Shown here: one piece after another, positions 36,850 to 46,214 of the stretch
Position numbering within the stretch: the stretch's first letter is position 1
How the letters are laid out: every line of letters begins with the position of its first letter
Source: Dictyobacter formicarum
Lineage (GTDB): Bacteria; Chloroflexota; Ktedonobacteria; Ktedonobacterales; Ktedonobacteraceae
Direction of reading: 5' to 3'
Assembly (NCBI RefSeq): GCF_016587435.1
Contig: NZ_BNJJ01000009.1
Location: forward strand, 248,001-312,000
DNA: 64,000 nt
Translations under genes and position numbers: made by a program
The notes under the pieces: generated by a model
Seen by the model: the letters and a program-made list of their open reading frames with translations, nothing else
Database searches by the model: none
Told to the model about the DNA's origin: nothing

Positions 36850-37494
36850 CTATGAAACGGAGGGTTTGGCTCCGAACACGGCGATGTGTTTGAACTGACG
36901 GGAGATAGGACCTAGTCTAAACGATATTGCCGTAAACCCAATGATTTTCATCAATGCAAGTACTTGGTCTTCGATGAATGTTTGATTGTAGTAGTCTCTC
37001 TCCTCTCCTATTTTCCCATGCGCAAATGTGAAAAGAAGCGTACCACCTGGTTTGAGGACCCGAAACACTTCTGTGAGGAAGATGTGGGGATCTTCTGACC
37101 ACCAATAGAAGGTATGAATGCTAACCACTTTGTCAAAGTGATGCTCTTCATAAGGAAGATGTGCGGCCTCCCCTTGCTGTAACGTGACCCGGCCAGCTCT
37201 GACGGCGTGCGCATTTCGCTCTTTGGCACGTTTGACCATCGTGGCAGAGAGATCAATTCCATACACGAAGCCATGCGTTGTTTTTTTCTCTAACAGTTGG
37301 ATGGCTTTTCCTGCTCCAAAGCCAATCTCTAATACACGATCGGTTGGTTGTACATCCGCTATCGAGACCGTCCAGGTCGTCTCTTTTTCATGCTGACACA
37401 CCATCAGTTCACCCACAAAGCGTCCTATCACTCCTTGTGGACACCCATAGTGTTTGTTCAGGACAGTCTCGAAGACACGGTTGATCTGGATCAT
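36850..37494 (-). CDS. class I SAM-dependent methyltransferase (UbiE-like)
   Basis: 214 residues; the start at 37494 has AAAGGAAG upstream. Motif I is RVLEIGFGAGKAIQLL, motif II FVYGIDLSATMV, then HFDKVVSIHTFYWW and LKPGGTLLFTF. This is the Methyltransf_11/UbiE-like type, often annotated as acting on small molecules. The neighbours give no pathway. It points toward the primase remnant and ends 25 bases from it. Confidence 0.88.
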   Translation of the reverse strand: MIQINRVFETVLNKHYGCPQGVIGRFVGELMVCQHEKETTWTVSIADVQPTDRVLEIGFGAGKAIQLLEKKTTHGFVYGIDLSATMVKRAKERNAHAVRAGRVTLQQGEAAHLPYEEHHFDKVVSIHTFYWWSEDPHIFLTEVFRVLKPGGTLLFTFAHGKIGEERDYYNQTFIEDQVLALMKIIGFTAISFRLGPISRQFKHIAVFGAKPSVS

Positions 37495-38066
37495 GAGTTC
37501 TTCCTTTCTTCTTGTGAAGCTCCTCTGAGAGTATCAGTCCCTTTGCTGTAAAACAAGCACATAAAGGCTATACTCATTATTAAGATTTTTTATGAGAGAG
37601 GCGCATTGCTGCTCTGGATCTTCCCTGCACCCGTTCTCCTGGCAATCATCACAGAAGTATCCCGGTGAACCGCACCATAAATAAGCTCGTTCACCAGCAT
37701 ACTTGGTGTTAAAACGACCAGTTGCAAGTTTGTATTTATATACAAGGAGGTGATTGGGATAAGATGAATATGATACATGGTTTAAAGTAGACAAGCAGCA
37801 CTATTATGAACAGTGGAAGCATATTGTTCAATTGGCGAGGGATGTTCCTGCTGAGTATTAACCATAAGACAAGACGACCAGCGCCTTTTGATGTCAGTTA
37901 TGATGTCTGACATCAAAATTTAGCCCTCATACTTTTGCTATCGTTACCCTTCTTCATAGAAACACTGGGGCCAAGCAAAAGGGCAAAGTCATATACAGAG
38001 ACAAAAAGTAGTCGGTTAGAGAAGACAACACAGACAACAACGACAACCTTGCAATTGAAAGTATGT
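37495..38066. other. non-coding or decayed stretch
   Basis: No gene that I can support. A short plus-strand frame at about 37765-37861 encodes a plausible protein tail (EYDTWFKVDKQHYYEQWKH and a few more residues) but has no start, so it may be a gene remnant. A minus-strand frame at 37534-37794 is Cys-rich but shows no motif or ribosome binding site. Confidence 0.35.
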
Positions 38067-38114
38067 AAAAATAGATCGGAGCCACTTCATACAAAGTGGC
38101 TCCGATCTATTTTT
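38067..38114 (-). terminator. 21-bp terminator hairpin after the 38132 gene
   Basis: Arms 38067-38087 and 38094-38114 are perfect 21-nt complements with a 6-nt loop and A/T runs at both ends, so it can act in both directions. Confidence 0.85.
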
Positions 38115-38131
38115 ACCAGATTAGCATACAA

Positions 38132-40720
38132 CTACTTGAAAGCATACGAGAAGATATGGAATCCGCCAAACTCAGGTAGTGTAATGCTCTGCACCGTTTT
38201 CGTGGGGTCCAGAGTAACTTCCTGATAGTAAATGTAGTTTTTCAACGTCTGTCGACCAGTATGGGTGTTTCGGTAGCTCATCGTCGCTACAATATTAGAT
38301 GTGACATTAGGATAATATGAATTACACCAATCCAAAAAGATCAGCTGTTCCTGCTGCATCGTACCATCTGTGTATCTAATAAATACAGGGCCTCCAGAAA
38401 GACCATTGCTTGATGAGCCTAGGAAACCAAGTGACGTAGCCCCGGCAGGAGGAGTGTCTGCCAGCGTCTGGCCGTCGGCAATAGAATTGTCAAGTGTTCC
38501 GGCTGCTGGCCAGGGGAAACTGTAGCCATTATAACTAAAGTTTTGGCCCGCTACCAAACCTGCACTTTGCAGGGCTTGAGCTGAATAGCTGTTCCCATTG
38601 TTCCCGTCAAAGGCACCAACAGAGGTGGCATTGTCATTGGTAATACCCACATTGTTTAAGTTACCGGCATGCTCGGCAGCCGCGAAAATATGCATTTTCC
38701 CATAATAGGCGGCAGGTGATGGTAATTGGACACTAGAAACCGTCTTGCCAGCTTGCAGAGGTACCTCTACTTCGTAGAGATAATTCTTGGTATTTTGTCT
38801 ACCGTACACAGTATTGCGATATGGCATGCTTGCTACTATGTAATTATATGTAGATTGAGTAAAAGAGCACCAATCACTAAATGCCAACATGTAGGTCTGT
38901 GAAGTGCCATCACTGTAGTAAATAGTACCATTACCACTTGAAAGTCCACCGGTCGCTGAGCCAAGGAAAGCCAGGGCGGTCGCATTTGCTACATTGTTCA
39001 CAGGGATAACCTGTCCATTCGCTACCCAGTTATCGGGGTTCGCACCACCGCCATATTTGATAGTAAAACTGGTGCCGTTGATCGTGAATGGATGCAGATT
39101 ATTGGGCGAACTAAAGGGAATGCCCGCATTCTGTAATGCCTGACCGGAATAACTATGTCCACCACCATCCAGATTGCCGAAGAGCGGCCCATTATCGTCG
39201 GAAACACCAACATTATCGAAGAAACCTTGCTGACCCTCAGCAATCGTATAGACATGCAATTGACCCTTATTCACGGAAGAAGGGAGGGTAACACTGACAA
39301 CAGTTTTCGTAGGGTCTATATCCGTTTCTGCATAGAACAAGAACGTGCTGACATTCTGCCGACCATTGGGTGTATTACGGCCATTCATACCAGCAAACAG
39401 GCGATTATTGAACGAAGGTGGCTGTGTATAGCCATTGAGTGTCCAGTCGCTAAAGCCGAGTTTGAATATCAGTTGAGAACCATCGGAATAATTAACATAG
39501 GCCGTACCATAGGAAGGACCGCCGGTTGCCGCTCCGATAAAGCCAAGCTTCGTCGCATTTGCAACCTGACCGACGGAGACCTGCTGTCCCTGTGCTATAT
39601 AGTTATCTTGATCGCCCGGAAGGACGTTCGGCCATTTAAAGGTCATACCGTAGTTACCGGCAAGATCCTTATTGTAGAGAAGCGAGTAGCCGATGCCCCA
39701 GGGAAGCAAAGAACTGGAGTAGCTATTATGAGAACCATCAAAATTACCAACACTCATATAGGCATCATTGCTTAAGCCCGTGCTATTGTAAGGGCTGGTA
39801 TAGCTGGCGGGACCCGCACCATACGCGAAGATATGGAGTTGTGCCTTCGTTGTGACCTTTGGCAAGGTCACGCTGAGGACCGTTTTTGTCGCATCCGTGC
39901 TTATCGATGTATAAAACAAATATGTTTTGACATTCTGAGAGCCACTCTTGCTATTGCGTGTCATCTGGGCAGATACGATCTTGTTACCGGTAGCAACTTG
40001 ACTTAAATTACCGCCGCCCAGTGTCCAGTCGCTGAGAGTCAGGGTGTACGTCCCCGTTGTGCCATCACTATACGTTACCGTGCCAGTTCCGGTTGCCGTA
40101 CCATTGGAAGCCGCGCCGATAAAGCCGATCGTTGCCGTACTTCGACCTGAAATCGGCAACACCTGTCCACTGGCTTGCCAGTTATCAGCCTGGGTAGGAT
40201 AGGTCTGATTATTGATGTTTGGCCATTGAAATGGAATGCCCTTATAGGTAAAGGGAATACCAGGCTCAATACTTGTTGCAAGCAACGCATCGAAAGAATA
40301 GCTATATCCGCCACCATCAAAATTACCGGCCGCTGTATTGGCTTTCGCGCTAATTCCTACGTTATTAAAAGCCGGGAGCGGAGTAGTATTCGTCGTCGCT
40401 GCACGTGAATGCAACTGTGTCTGTTGTGGAGGCACTGCACGAACACCCTGAGCAAGTTGTGTCTTACTTTGATAGGTGGCAACATCACCAACAATACCGG
40501 GAGCCGCAGCCTTTGATATATGAGGCTGTGATAACACGCTGGCAATCGAGAAGACCGTACCAGCGATGACAATAAGAGAGAGGACAGAAGAGAGCAGCAG
40601 TTTGCTGCGCCGGCGGAAGAAGGTTGGCTGCGATCCCTCGGCCACCTCTTGCCCATGATCCGGATTCATAATATATTGTTCTCCTGATTCTGTGAATCGG
40701 TGTCTACATAAAAAGTTCAT
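38132..40720 (-). CDS. secreted protein made of four large beta repeats
   Basis: 862 residues. The start at 40720 gives a basic N terminus; a hydrophobic segment (about 48-70) forms a signal or anchor. From about 115 the rest is four repeats of 170-190 residues. Each begins with NVGIS-like plus GNFDGGGYSYS, then a WP segment, DNW or DN, ATxLGFxGA, VxYSDGT, a conserved xxxSDW, YRN or similar, and a strand ending LHIF. The repeat is a beta-sandwich module found in actinobacterial secreted glycosidases, where it probably binds carbohydrate. Here it occurs with no catalytic domain, so adhesion or glycan binding is likely. No sorting motif is present. Confidence 0.8.
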   Translation of the reverse strand: MNFLCRHRFTESGEQYIMNPDHGQEVAEGSQPTFFRRRSKLLLSSVLSLIVIAGTVFSIASVLSQPHISKAAAPGIVGDVATYQSKTQLAQGVRAVPPQQTQLHSRAATTNTTPLPAFNNVGISAKANTAAGNFDGGGYSYSFDALLATSIEPGIPFTYKGIPFQWPNINNQTYPTQADNWQASGQVLPISGRSTATIGFIGAASNGTATGTGTVTYSDGTTGTYTLTLSDWTLGGGNLSQVATGNKIVSAQMTRNSKSGSQNVKTYLFYTSISTDATKTVLSVTLPKVTTKAQLHIFAYGAGPASYTSPYNSTGLSNDAYMSVGNFDGSHNSYSSSLLPWGIGYSLLYNKDLAGNYGMTFKWPNVLPGDQDNYIAQGQQVSVGQVANATKLGFIGAATGGPSYGTAYVNYSDGSQLIFKLGFSDWTLNGYTQPPSFNNRLFAGMNGRNTPNGRQNVSTFLFYAETDIDPTKTVVSVTLPSSVNKGQLHVYTIAEGQQGFFDNVGVSDDNGPLFGNLDGGGHSYSGQALQNAGIPFSSPNNLHPFTINGTSFTIKYGGGANPDNWVANGQVIPVNNVANATALAFLGSATGGLSSGNGTIYYSDGTSQTYMLAFSDWCSFTQSTYNYIVASMPYRNTVYGRQNTKNYLYEVEVPLQAGKTVSSVQLPSPAAYYGKMHIFAAAEHAGNLNNVGITNDNATSVGAFDGNNGNSYSAQALQSAGLVAGQNFSYNGYSFPWPAAGTLDNSIADGQTLADTPPAGATSLGFLGSSSNGLSGGPVFIRYTDGTMQQEQLIFLDWCNSYYPNVTSNIVATMSYRNTHTGRQTLKNYIYYQEVTLDPTKTVQSITLPEFGGFHIFSYAFK

Positions 40721-40990
40721 AGTGTTTCAAGATCAATAAACATATAAATGCATATATGTAAATCCCAGATGGGAAGTACAAGCGCCATTCGAAGGGCAAA
40801 AAACGCAAAAACAGTATTTTTCGGAAGATAGAATATTATCGACTGCCATTTTGATGCGAGTCGAATCACCGGACCTTTTTTACTTGAGAAACGCTCTATG
40901 ATTTATGAATTTTAAGTGCATTAGACAATATAACTAATATACAGATAGCATGTCAATAGTTCGTCAATTCATAAATTTGTACATTTAAGA

Positions 40991-41111
40991 TTAATCATCT
41001 GGATGCAATTTGACACAGCTATAATGAGGGAATCTGGCAAGCTTCAAATAAATAGTCATGCTAAAAGTACTATTATCCACAAAATATAGTAGAAGGTTGG
41101 CGCACACTGAA
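40991..41111. repeat. 121-bp dispersed repeat, copy 2
   Basis: Matches 33709-33829 (about 110 of 121 identical). A small hairpin (AACGAGAGATTG 41113-41124 with CAATCTCACGTT 41136-41147) follows at once. The rest of 40721-41257 contains no gene. Confidence 0.85.
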
Positions 41112-41257
41112 AAACGAGAGATTGCAGCAGTTATACAATCTCACGTTACTGGAGGAAAAAAAGCGAGGAAAATTAACTGCTAAGAGCAGAAGCTAAGCAT
41201 AGAAGCTTCTGTTTATGAGCTCCCAAGTGGTACAGGGTAGCAAGATAGGAGGCTATT

Positions 41258-41347
41258 ATGGATCAGCCTATTGCATTTCAACCTGTAGAAACTCGGAACC
41301 ACTTGCGTATTCCAGCGATCATCTTCAGTATCTTGGCTTTTATATAA
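41258..41347 (+). CDS. 29-residue peptide, possible truncated membrane-protein start
   Basis: ATG 41258 has AGGAGG 6 nt upstream and encodes MDQPIAFQPVETRNHLRIPA and nine more, mostly hydrophobic, residues before TAA. The beginning of a membrane helix at the end suggests the first 30 codons of a small membrane protein cut short. It could be a real small protein or a remnant. A hairpin with CAGAAGCT and AGCTTCTG lies 50 bases upstream. Confidence 0.35.
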   Translation: MDQPIAFQPVETRNHLRIPAIIFSILAFI

Positions 41348-41394
41348 AGCATATTCTTTAGCTCTTTGGAAACTAAAACTTTCATTTCCCCTTA

Positions 41395-43131
41395 TTATTC
41401 TGGATCTGATATTGAAGAAGAAAGATTGTTATTATCTGGATTAGATGTTAATGATTTCACTTGAATTGGCGGAGTCTGAATTGCGTCATTTTGTGAGGAG
41501 GTAGAATGTAAGTCTGTTGTTTGGGAGAGGCAGGTCGTTTCATCTTCATCAATGATAGCACCCTTTGCTTTACAGATCACCAACTGTTCTTTGGTTAGCC
41601 CTTTGACATCACGTAAGTTAGAATTTTCCCAGGATAAAGCCTCTTCAATATTGGTTCCATTGAGGCGAGCACCACTGAGGTCAACACTGATGAACTCAGC
41701 TGAGTTGAACCTGGCATCACTGAGATCGGCATTCCGAAGATCAGTTCTAATTAGCCTGGCTCCAGTGAGATCGGCCCCTTTCATATGGGCACCAGAGAGC
41801 TTAACTCTAAGGACCTCGATTCCCCGAAACCTGGCCTTACCGGCCTTTAATTTGGCTTCGCTTACATCATTTGTTATAGTTTGTAACTCCCCTTTGAAAA
41901 ACATAGCCAGACAGAATTGAGCCTTGATGAGTTTGCAAGCACTAAGTGTGGCTCCGCTTAGATCAGCTCCGCTCAAATCAGCCTCACTCAGATCAGCTTC
42001 ACTGAGATCGGCATCGCTTAGATCAGCATTCCGAAGATCGGCATTTTTGTAGGAATCTTTACTTAAACTACCTTCACTTTGATCACCCATATGTGAAGAA
42101 GCTTTACTTAGATTAGCCTTGCTCAAATTAGCGCGTGGGCAAAAGGCATGACGAAGATCTGCACCTCGCAGATCAGCCTCGCTCAAATTAGCCTCAAGAA
42201 GATCAGCTTCCCTTAATTTCACTTGGAAGAGAGTGGCTCTACTTAGGTTAGCCAATGCGAGACGGGCCTCGCTAAGGTCACTATTCTGAATATCGGCTCC
42301 GCTCAGATTAGCTTTGAATAGAATAGCTTGGTTCAATGTAGCAAAATAAAGCTTTATATTTCGCATGGATGCTTGTTGAAGCAAGGCCCGCTGCAGATCA
42401 GCAGCACCGAGATTAGCATTATCTAATTGAATGTAACTTGCATCTAGAAGCTTATTCTCCCCTTCCATTTGACTTCGGGCAAGAGGGTATGCTTCTTTGA
42501 AGACCATGATTAGTGCCTGACTCAACGTAGTCAGTGGAGGAGTATCTATGTTTTGTTGTGGATTAGATGTTCTCTGAAGACGCAAATGAGCGACCGCAAG
42601 ATCAAAAGTCTGCACATAAAATTGCTCGTAACCTTTACGTAGAAACGTTCGAAGGAGAATCGCTGCACCAATTTGAGCACCTTCTTTTTCGTCACCCAAT
42701 CCAATCACAGCAGACTGAAATCTTTCTTCTGCCCTCTTTTCACGGTCTGCTTTGCGATCTTCTAGGTCTTTGTCCTGAGCTTCTTTTCGGTCGGCCCTCC
42801 ACCGCCAGAGACCGACGAGGCCACCGATGACCACAACAAAGGTGGAAAGGAATATGGAGGCGTTTGTTCGAACCCAACTCAGAGAATCTGGCTCATTCTG
42901 GTTCTCAAGTTGTTTGACTTCCTGAGCTAGTTTTTCTTTATTTAATGCTGTCACAGTTGGATCTTCCGTTGGTGTTGCCTGTACCGTAGCCGTTCCTAAT
43001 TCTATGAAGCTTGATTTTTTATCTTGTGCATGAACGGGGGATCCCTGGGTACACACTATGAAGATCAGGAGCAGCCACACACCAATAATGATGGTACTAA
43101 TTCTCCACTGCTTGCTCTTATACCAGTGCAT
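41395..43131 (-). CDS. membrane-anchored pentapeptide-repeat protein
   Basis: ATG 43131 has GGAGG 8 nt upstream; the frame extends to a TTG at 43173 without a site. The 578 residues comprise a signal or anchor (about 10-35), a second membrane helix (SIFLSTFVVVIGGLVGLW), then a charged helical segment (KEAQDKDLEDRKADREKRAEE). A long series of A(D/N)Lxx pentapeptides follows, broken by two less regular stretches. Pentapeptide repeats fold as a right-handed quadrilateral helix. The two helices and the inner charged segment recall membrane-tethered members of unknown function. A polar, low-complexity tail ends the protein. Confidence 0.85.
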   Translation of the reverse strand: MHWYKSKQWRISTIIIGVWLLLIFIVCTQGSPVHAQDKKSSFIELGTATVQATPTEDPTVTALNKEKLAQEVKQLENQNEPDSLSWVRTNASIFLSTFVVVIGGLVGLWRWRADRKEAQDKDLEDRKADREKRAEERFQSAVIGLGDEKEGAQIGAAILLRTFLRKGYEQFYVQTFDLAVAHLRLQRTSNPQQNIDTPPLTTLSQALIMVFKEAYPLARSQMEGENKLLDASYIQLDNANLGAADLQRALLQQASMRNIKLYFATLNQAILFKANLSGADIQNSDLSEARLALANLSRATLFQVKLREADLLEANLSEADLRGADLRHAFCPRANLSKANLSKASSHMGDQSEGSLSKDSYKNADLRNADLSDADLSEADLSEADLSGADLSGATLSACKLIKAQFCLAMFFKGELQTITNDVSEAKLKAGKARFRGIEVLRVKLSGAHMKGADLTGARLIRTDLRNADLSDARFNSAEFISVDLSGARLNGTNIEEALSWENSNLRDVKGLTKEQLVICKAKGAIIDEDETTCLSQTTDLHSTSSQNDAIQTPPIQVKSLTSNPDNNNLSSSISDPE

Positions 43132-43393
43132 AAACACAGCCTCCGTCCTACAAATAGCTAAAATATTACCCAAAAGGAAGGTATTGATTTTTTACTCTGC
43201 TGCAAGTTGCGCCCTGCATTCGCCTCATTTACTTAAACGCAATTTATTTCATCTTAACCAATATATGTAACTATACGATTTTCGCAAGCTGAGGAGCTGT
43301 CAGCTCTTGAATTTTTGTGAAGCCTAGCTGTACACACTAATATCTATCAATAGTGCTAACTAGGTGTCCCACACAAAATCCCCCAAAAACTGT

Positions 43394-43417
43394 GTTTTGG
43401 TATCAGTTTTGGTATCA
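43394..43417. repeat. 12-bp tandem duplication next to tRNA-Phe
   Basis: GTTTTGGTATCA occurs twice in a row at 43394-43405 and 43406-43417. It lies 80 bases beyond the 3' end of the tRNA gene. No match to the tRNA end was seen, so an attachment-site role is not supported. Confidence 0.4.
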
Positions 43418-43441
43418 AACACGACTTTTCACCAAAAAGAA

Positions 43442-43480
43442 ACCCGCGCCCATCAGCCAGTAAAGCTGATGGGCGCGGGT
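43442..43480 (-). terminator. terminator of tRNA-Phe
   Basis: ACCCGCGCCCATCAGC (43442-43457) pairs perfectly with GCTGATGGGCGCGGGT (43465-43480). On the minus strand it follows the tRNA 3' end and is followed by a T-rich run (TTTCTTTTT). Confidence 0.88.
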
Positions 43481-43496
43481 CTCAAAAATGAAAGGG

Positions 43497-43569
43497 TGCC
43501 AAGAGACGGAATCGAACCGTCGACACTAGCATTTTCAGTGCTATGCTCTACCAACTGAGCTATCTTGGC
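43497..43569 (-). tRNA. trnF: tRNA-Phe (GAA)
   Basis: 73 nt on the minus strand from 43569 to 43497. Acceptor arms GCCAAGA and TCTTGGC, D arm GCTC...GAGC with AGTTGGTA in the loop, anticodon stem TAGCA...TGCTA with loop CTGAAAA (anticodon GAA), variable GTGTC, and T arm GACGG-TTCGATT-CCGTC. The discriminator is A and CCA is not encoded. A terminator hairpin follows. Confidence 0.97.
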
Positions 43570-43952
43570 GCGTGGCAATAATATAGCATGTTCTTCGGTT
43601 TTCGTCAACCCTTTTTTTGACGGCTTTTTTGGCGGTGGCATAATTTTTGTGGCGAATTTGTTTTAAAAAAACCTCATCATATAAACCCCACAATTGTCTA
43701 CTTTTTGGTGTGAGCTTTATGCCCGATGCTACTTTAAATACTTTTTGTATATAGATCGTGAATTCAATTTATATAACTTTTTGGTGAATGGTGCTGCTCT
43801 TTGTTCCATTATGTTTATTACTTTTCTCCTATATTTCATGATGTATCATAGCATTTCATCTATGGATGCGCTAATATCAATACAACCAGTCAATACTTCT
43901 GGATCATCACAGTAGTGATCCTGGAAGTCGTAGCTAAAGGAGACTCATATTT
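43570..43952. other. intergenic region between tRNA-Phe and the first LysM-CHAP gene
   Basis: No credible gene. A plus-strand frame at 43694-43915 is composed mainly of hydrophobic residues from AT-rich DNA, with no ribosome binding site. The promoter of the tRNA should lie just above 43570. Confidence 0.4.
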
Positions 43953-44669
43953 ATGCCGAAATCACTTAGCATTTCGCAGTTTGGATCCAGACATCAGTTT
44001 GTCAGGACTGTCGCAAGACTAGTTGTAATACTAACTGCTTTTGTTTTCATGCTGCTTGGCAGTGTTTTCTTTACTGATGTACATGGAGCTTTCGCTGCAA
44101 CTGCTTGTGCTAAAGGAGACAAATCGTATACTGTTCAATCTGGCGATACATTGGATGCTATTGCTCAGAGTAATCACACGACCTGGCAGAATCTGGTTGC
44201 GCACAATAAATTGACGGATGGGAATGTTATTTTTGTTAACCAGACTATTTGCATCCCGGTCAAAGCTGCTACCAAGCCTGGAGCTCCAGTAACCAAGCCT
44301 GTTTCCCAGGCCGTACATGGCACAGCTAACATTTTCCCTGCAGGTCAGTGCACCTGGTGGGCGGATAATCGTTATCACCAGTTGACCGGTATTTATGTTC
44401 CCTGGATGACCAACTCGGATGCTAAGATGTGGGTTACGAGGGCTCATCAGTACCATTGGAAAGTTTCGACCACTCCTCGCGTTGGCGCTATTATGCAGCT
44501 CAATGCTTGGGTGCAAGGTGCTGGTTCGTATGGTCACGTAGGGGTTGTTGAGAGTATACAGGGTAAAGGACGTTTCACAGTCAGTCAGATGAACTGGGTT
44601 AGCCTTGGTGTGGAGTCTCGATCTCAGTTTTCTGTGGGCCCTGGTGTATTCTTCATCACTGCCAACTAG
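43953..44669 (+). CDS. secreted LysM-CHAP peptidoglycan hydrolase, paralogue 1
   Basis: 238 residues. A signal peptide or anchor (about 20-50, ending in AFAATA) is followed by one LysM domain (CAKGDKSYTVQSGDTLDAIA ... NVIFVNQTIC, 52-100), a Pro/Thr-rich linker, and a CHAP domain (125-238). The CHAP catalytic Cys133 (GQCTWWA) and His195 (GHVGVVE) are visible. Such enzymes cut amide bonds in peptidoglycan during growth or cell separation. It is paired with a paralogue 250 bases downstream. ATG 43953 follows AAGGAG. Confidence 0.9.
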   Translation: MPKSLSISQFGSRHQFVRTVARLVVILTAFVFMLLGSVFFTDVHGAFAATACAKGDKSYTVQSGDTLDAIAQSNHTTWQNLVAHNKLTDGNVIFVNQTICIPVKAATKPGAPVTKPVSQAVHGTANIFPAGQCTWWADNRYHQLTGIYVPWMTNSDAKMWVTRAHQYHWKVSTTPRVGAIMQLNAWVQGAGSYGHVGVVESIQGKGRFTVSQMNWVSLGVESRSQFSVGPGVFFITAN

Positions 44670-44925
44670 TCTAATTGATGCAATTGGGGCTGGACTATGT
44701 CTGGCCTCTTTTTTTATGCCCTTTTTTCTGGCTGTTTACTTTTATATTAAATTCTTATAAAAAGATTTAGCTGGATCTTAACTTTGTATCTCCCTTTTTT
44801 CCTATGTTTCATCATATTTCATGACGATTCGCCGTAATTACTCTAATATATGCATTGACATACATTTATTTATGGTAGCAGGTAATGGAGCCTGTGTTGT
44901 TTTGAGGAAAAGAGGAGAAGTCCAT

Positions 44926-45663
44926 TTGTTATCTACTAAGAATCATCAGCGTATCTGGACGTATTTGAATCAGCATCGTGCAGTGAGTATTATTGCTGGT
45001 CATGTGGTGGTGGTGACGGTTCTGGGGCTGGTCTGGTTGAGCACTGCTTTTGCGCCGGCTTTATTTAGTGCGCTGGCCCAGGCTCCCTGCGCTAAGAGTG
45101 ATCAGACTTATATGGTGCGAGGAGGCGATACTCTGGGATCGATTGCCGCCGCGCATGCTACGACCTGGCAGAGCCTGGCTTCTTATAACCATCTGGCTAA
45201 TCCAAATATCATTTTTGTGAATCAGCGTATTTGCATTCAGTCCCATGGCGTTGTTAAAGGGAATCCAACGGGTAACCAGCCTATTGTACCCGTGGGGCTG
45301 GCCGCCGTGCGAGGTCGAGTTAATCCATTTGCTTATGGACAGTGTACCTGGTGGGCCAGTCAGCGCTATTTTCAGCTACATGGTTTTTATGTTCCCTGGG
45401 CCACCAACGCTAATGCCTGGCAGTGGCAGAATCGGGCGCTGGAGTTTCACTGGCATGTGTCATCTCTCCCATCGGTGGGATCCATTATGAATCTGCAGCC
45501 AGGGGTGCAGGGGGCTCAAGGGTTGGGCCATGTGGCGGTAGTCGAGATGGTGATGAGCAATGGGCATGTGCTTGCCAGTAGTATGAACTGGGGCCCGAAT
45601 TATTCACAGGTAACCAATTTCGAGTTCTATCCTGGCCCTGGAGTCTCCTTTATCTCAGCTTAA
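44926..45663 (+). CDS. secreted LysM-CHAP peptidoglycan hydrolase, paralogue 2
   Basis: I prefer TTG 44926 (GAGGAG upstream), which gives 245 residues with an N terminus like the sister protein; the frame runs back to ATG 44821. A membrane or signal segment (about 20-48), one LysM domain with two Cys at its ends (55-103), a Gly/Pro linker and a CHAP domain are visible. The catalytic residues Cys140 (GQCTWWA) and His202 (GHVAVVE) are present. The two paralogues share domain order and about half of their residues by eye. A terminator hairpin follows, so the downstream sigma-RNAP operon is separately expressed. Confidence 0.88.
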   Translation: MLSTKNHQRIWTYLNQHRAVSIIAGHVVVVTVLGLVWLSTAFAPALFSALAQAPCAKSDQTYMVRGGDTLGSIAAAHATTWQSLASYNHLANPNIIFVNQRICIQSHGVVKGNPTGNQPIVPVGLAAVRGRVNPFAYGQCTWWASQRYFQLHGFYVPWATNANAWQWQNRALEFHWHVSSLPSVGSIMNLQPGVQGAQGLGHVAVVEMVMSNGHVLASSMNWGPNYSQVTNFEFYPGPGVSFISA

Positions 45664-45706
45664 GTGTGGCCGATACTGGTATGTAATCACCAGCTATATG
45701 GCAACC

Positions 45707-45739
45707 GCCCGTGCGCTATGAGCGCCCATGCGCACGGGC
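45707..45739 (+). terminator. hairpin after the second LysM-CHAP gene
   Basis: GCCCGTGCGC (45707-45716) pairs with GCGCACGGGC (45730-45739) around a 13-nt loop, followed by TTTCC. 45740-46039 holds no credible gene. Confidence 0.7.
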
Positions 45740-46036
45740 TTTCCTATATGTTGTTCGCATTTCCTATAGCTATATACGTTTCACGTGAAACGTGGTGAGG
45801 CCTGCTTTTCTAAACGTTAGAATATACATAAATTGGGCTGTATCATATTTATTTTGCTCGCTTCTAGGTCGTGCTACACTAAGAACAGAGATGCTCCTAA
45901 TTTCTCTTCTAGTAGGGAAAAACGGCTTTGCGAGGATAATAAAGATAGTGGATCCATCTTGGAGCATCTTCTCTTTCCATTTTTGGAAGTATATTCCAGT
46001 TATCTTCTTCCCCCTCCCTCTGATATAAAAGCATGT

Positions 46037-46138
46037 GCATCGTGCCTTCGACCCCTGATAGTTCGTGCTTTCGGCGCTCAAAATTATTTATAATGAGTTG
46101 CCAGCGTACTGTTGGCAACTCATTATAAATAATTTTGA
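46037..46138 (+). repeat. palindromic element, copy 4
   Basis: A core variant (about 46040-46080: CGTGCCTTCGACCCCTGA, then TTCGTGCTTTCGGCGCTCAA) is followed by palindrome arms 46078-46103 and 46113-46138, 26 nt each, perfect. The element lies about 75 bases before the ECF sigma/RNAP operon. Confidence 0.82.
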
Positions 46139-46214
46139 TAAATCCTCTTTTTTGTGAACTTTTAGCTGCCACATGGTGTCTATTGAGCGAATAGGCTGAT
46201 AAAGACTAAAGGAG

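Noticed and set aside
37534..37794. 86-codon minus-strand Cys-rich frame
   Set aside because: No start signal or motif; the Cys are not spaced as in a known zinc finger.
39155..39775. Plus-strand 206-codon frame opposite the four-repeat secreted protein
   Set aside because: No family motif or ribosome binding site; the minus-strand frame is clearly a repeat protein.
43394..43569. tRNA-Phe with adjacent 12-bp duplication as an integration site
   Set aside because: The duplicated sequence does not match the tRNA 3' end and no integrase gene is nearby.
43694..43915. 73-codon plus-strand frame before the first LysM-CHAP gene
   Set aside because: AT-rich chance frame without ribosome binding site or family pattern.
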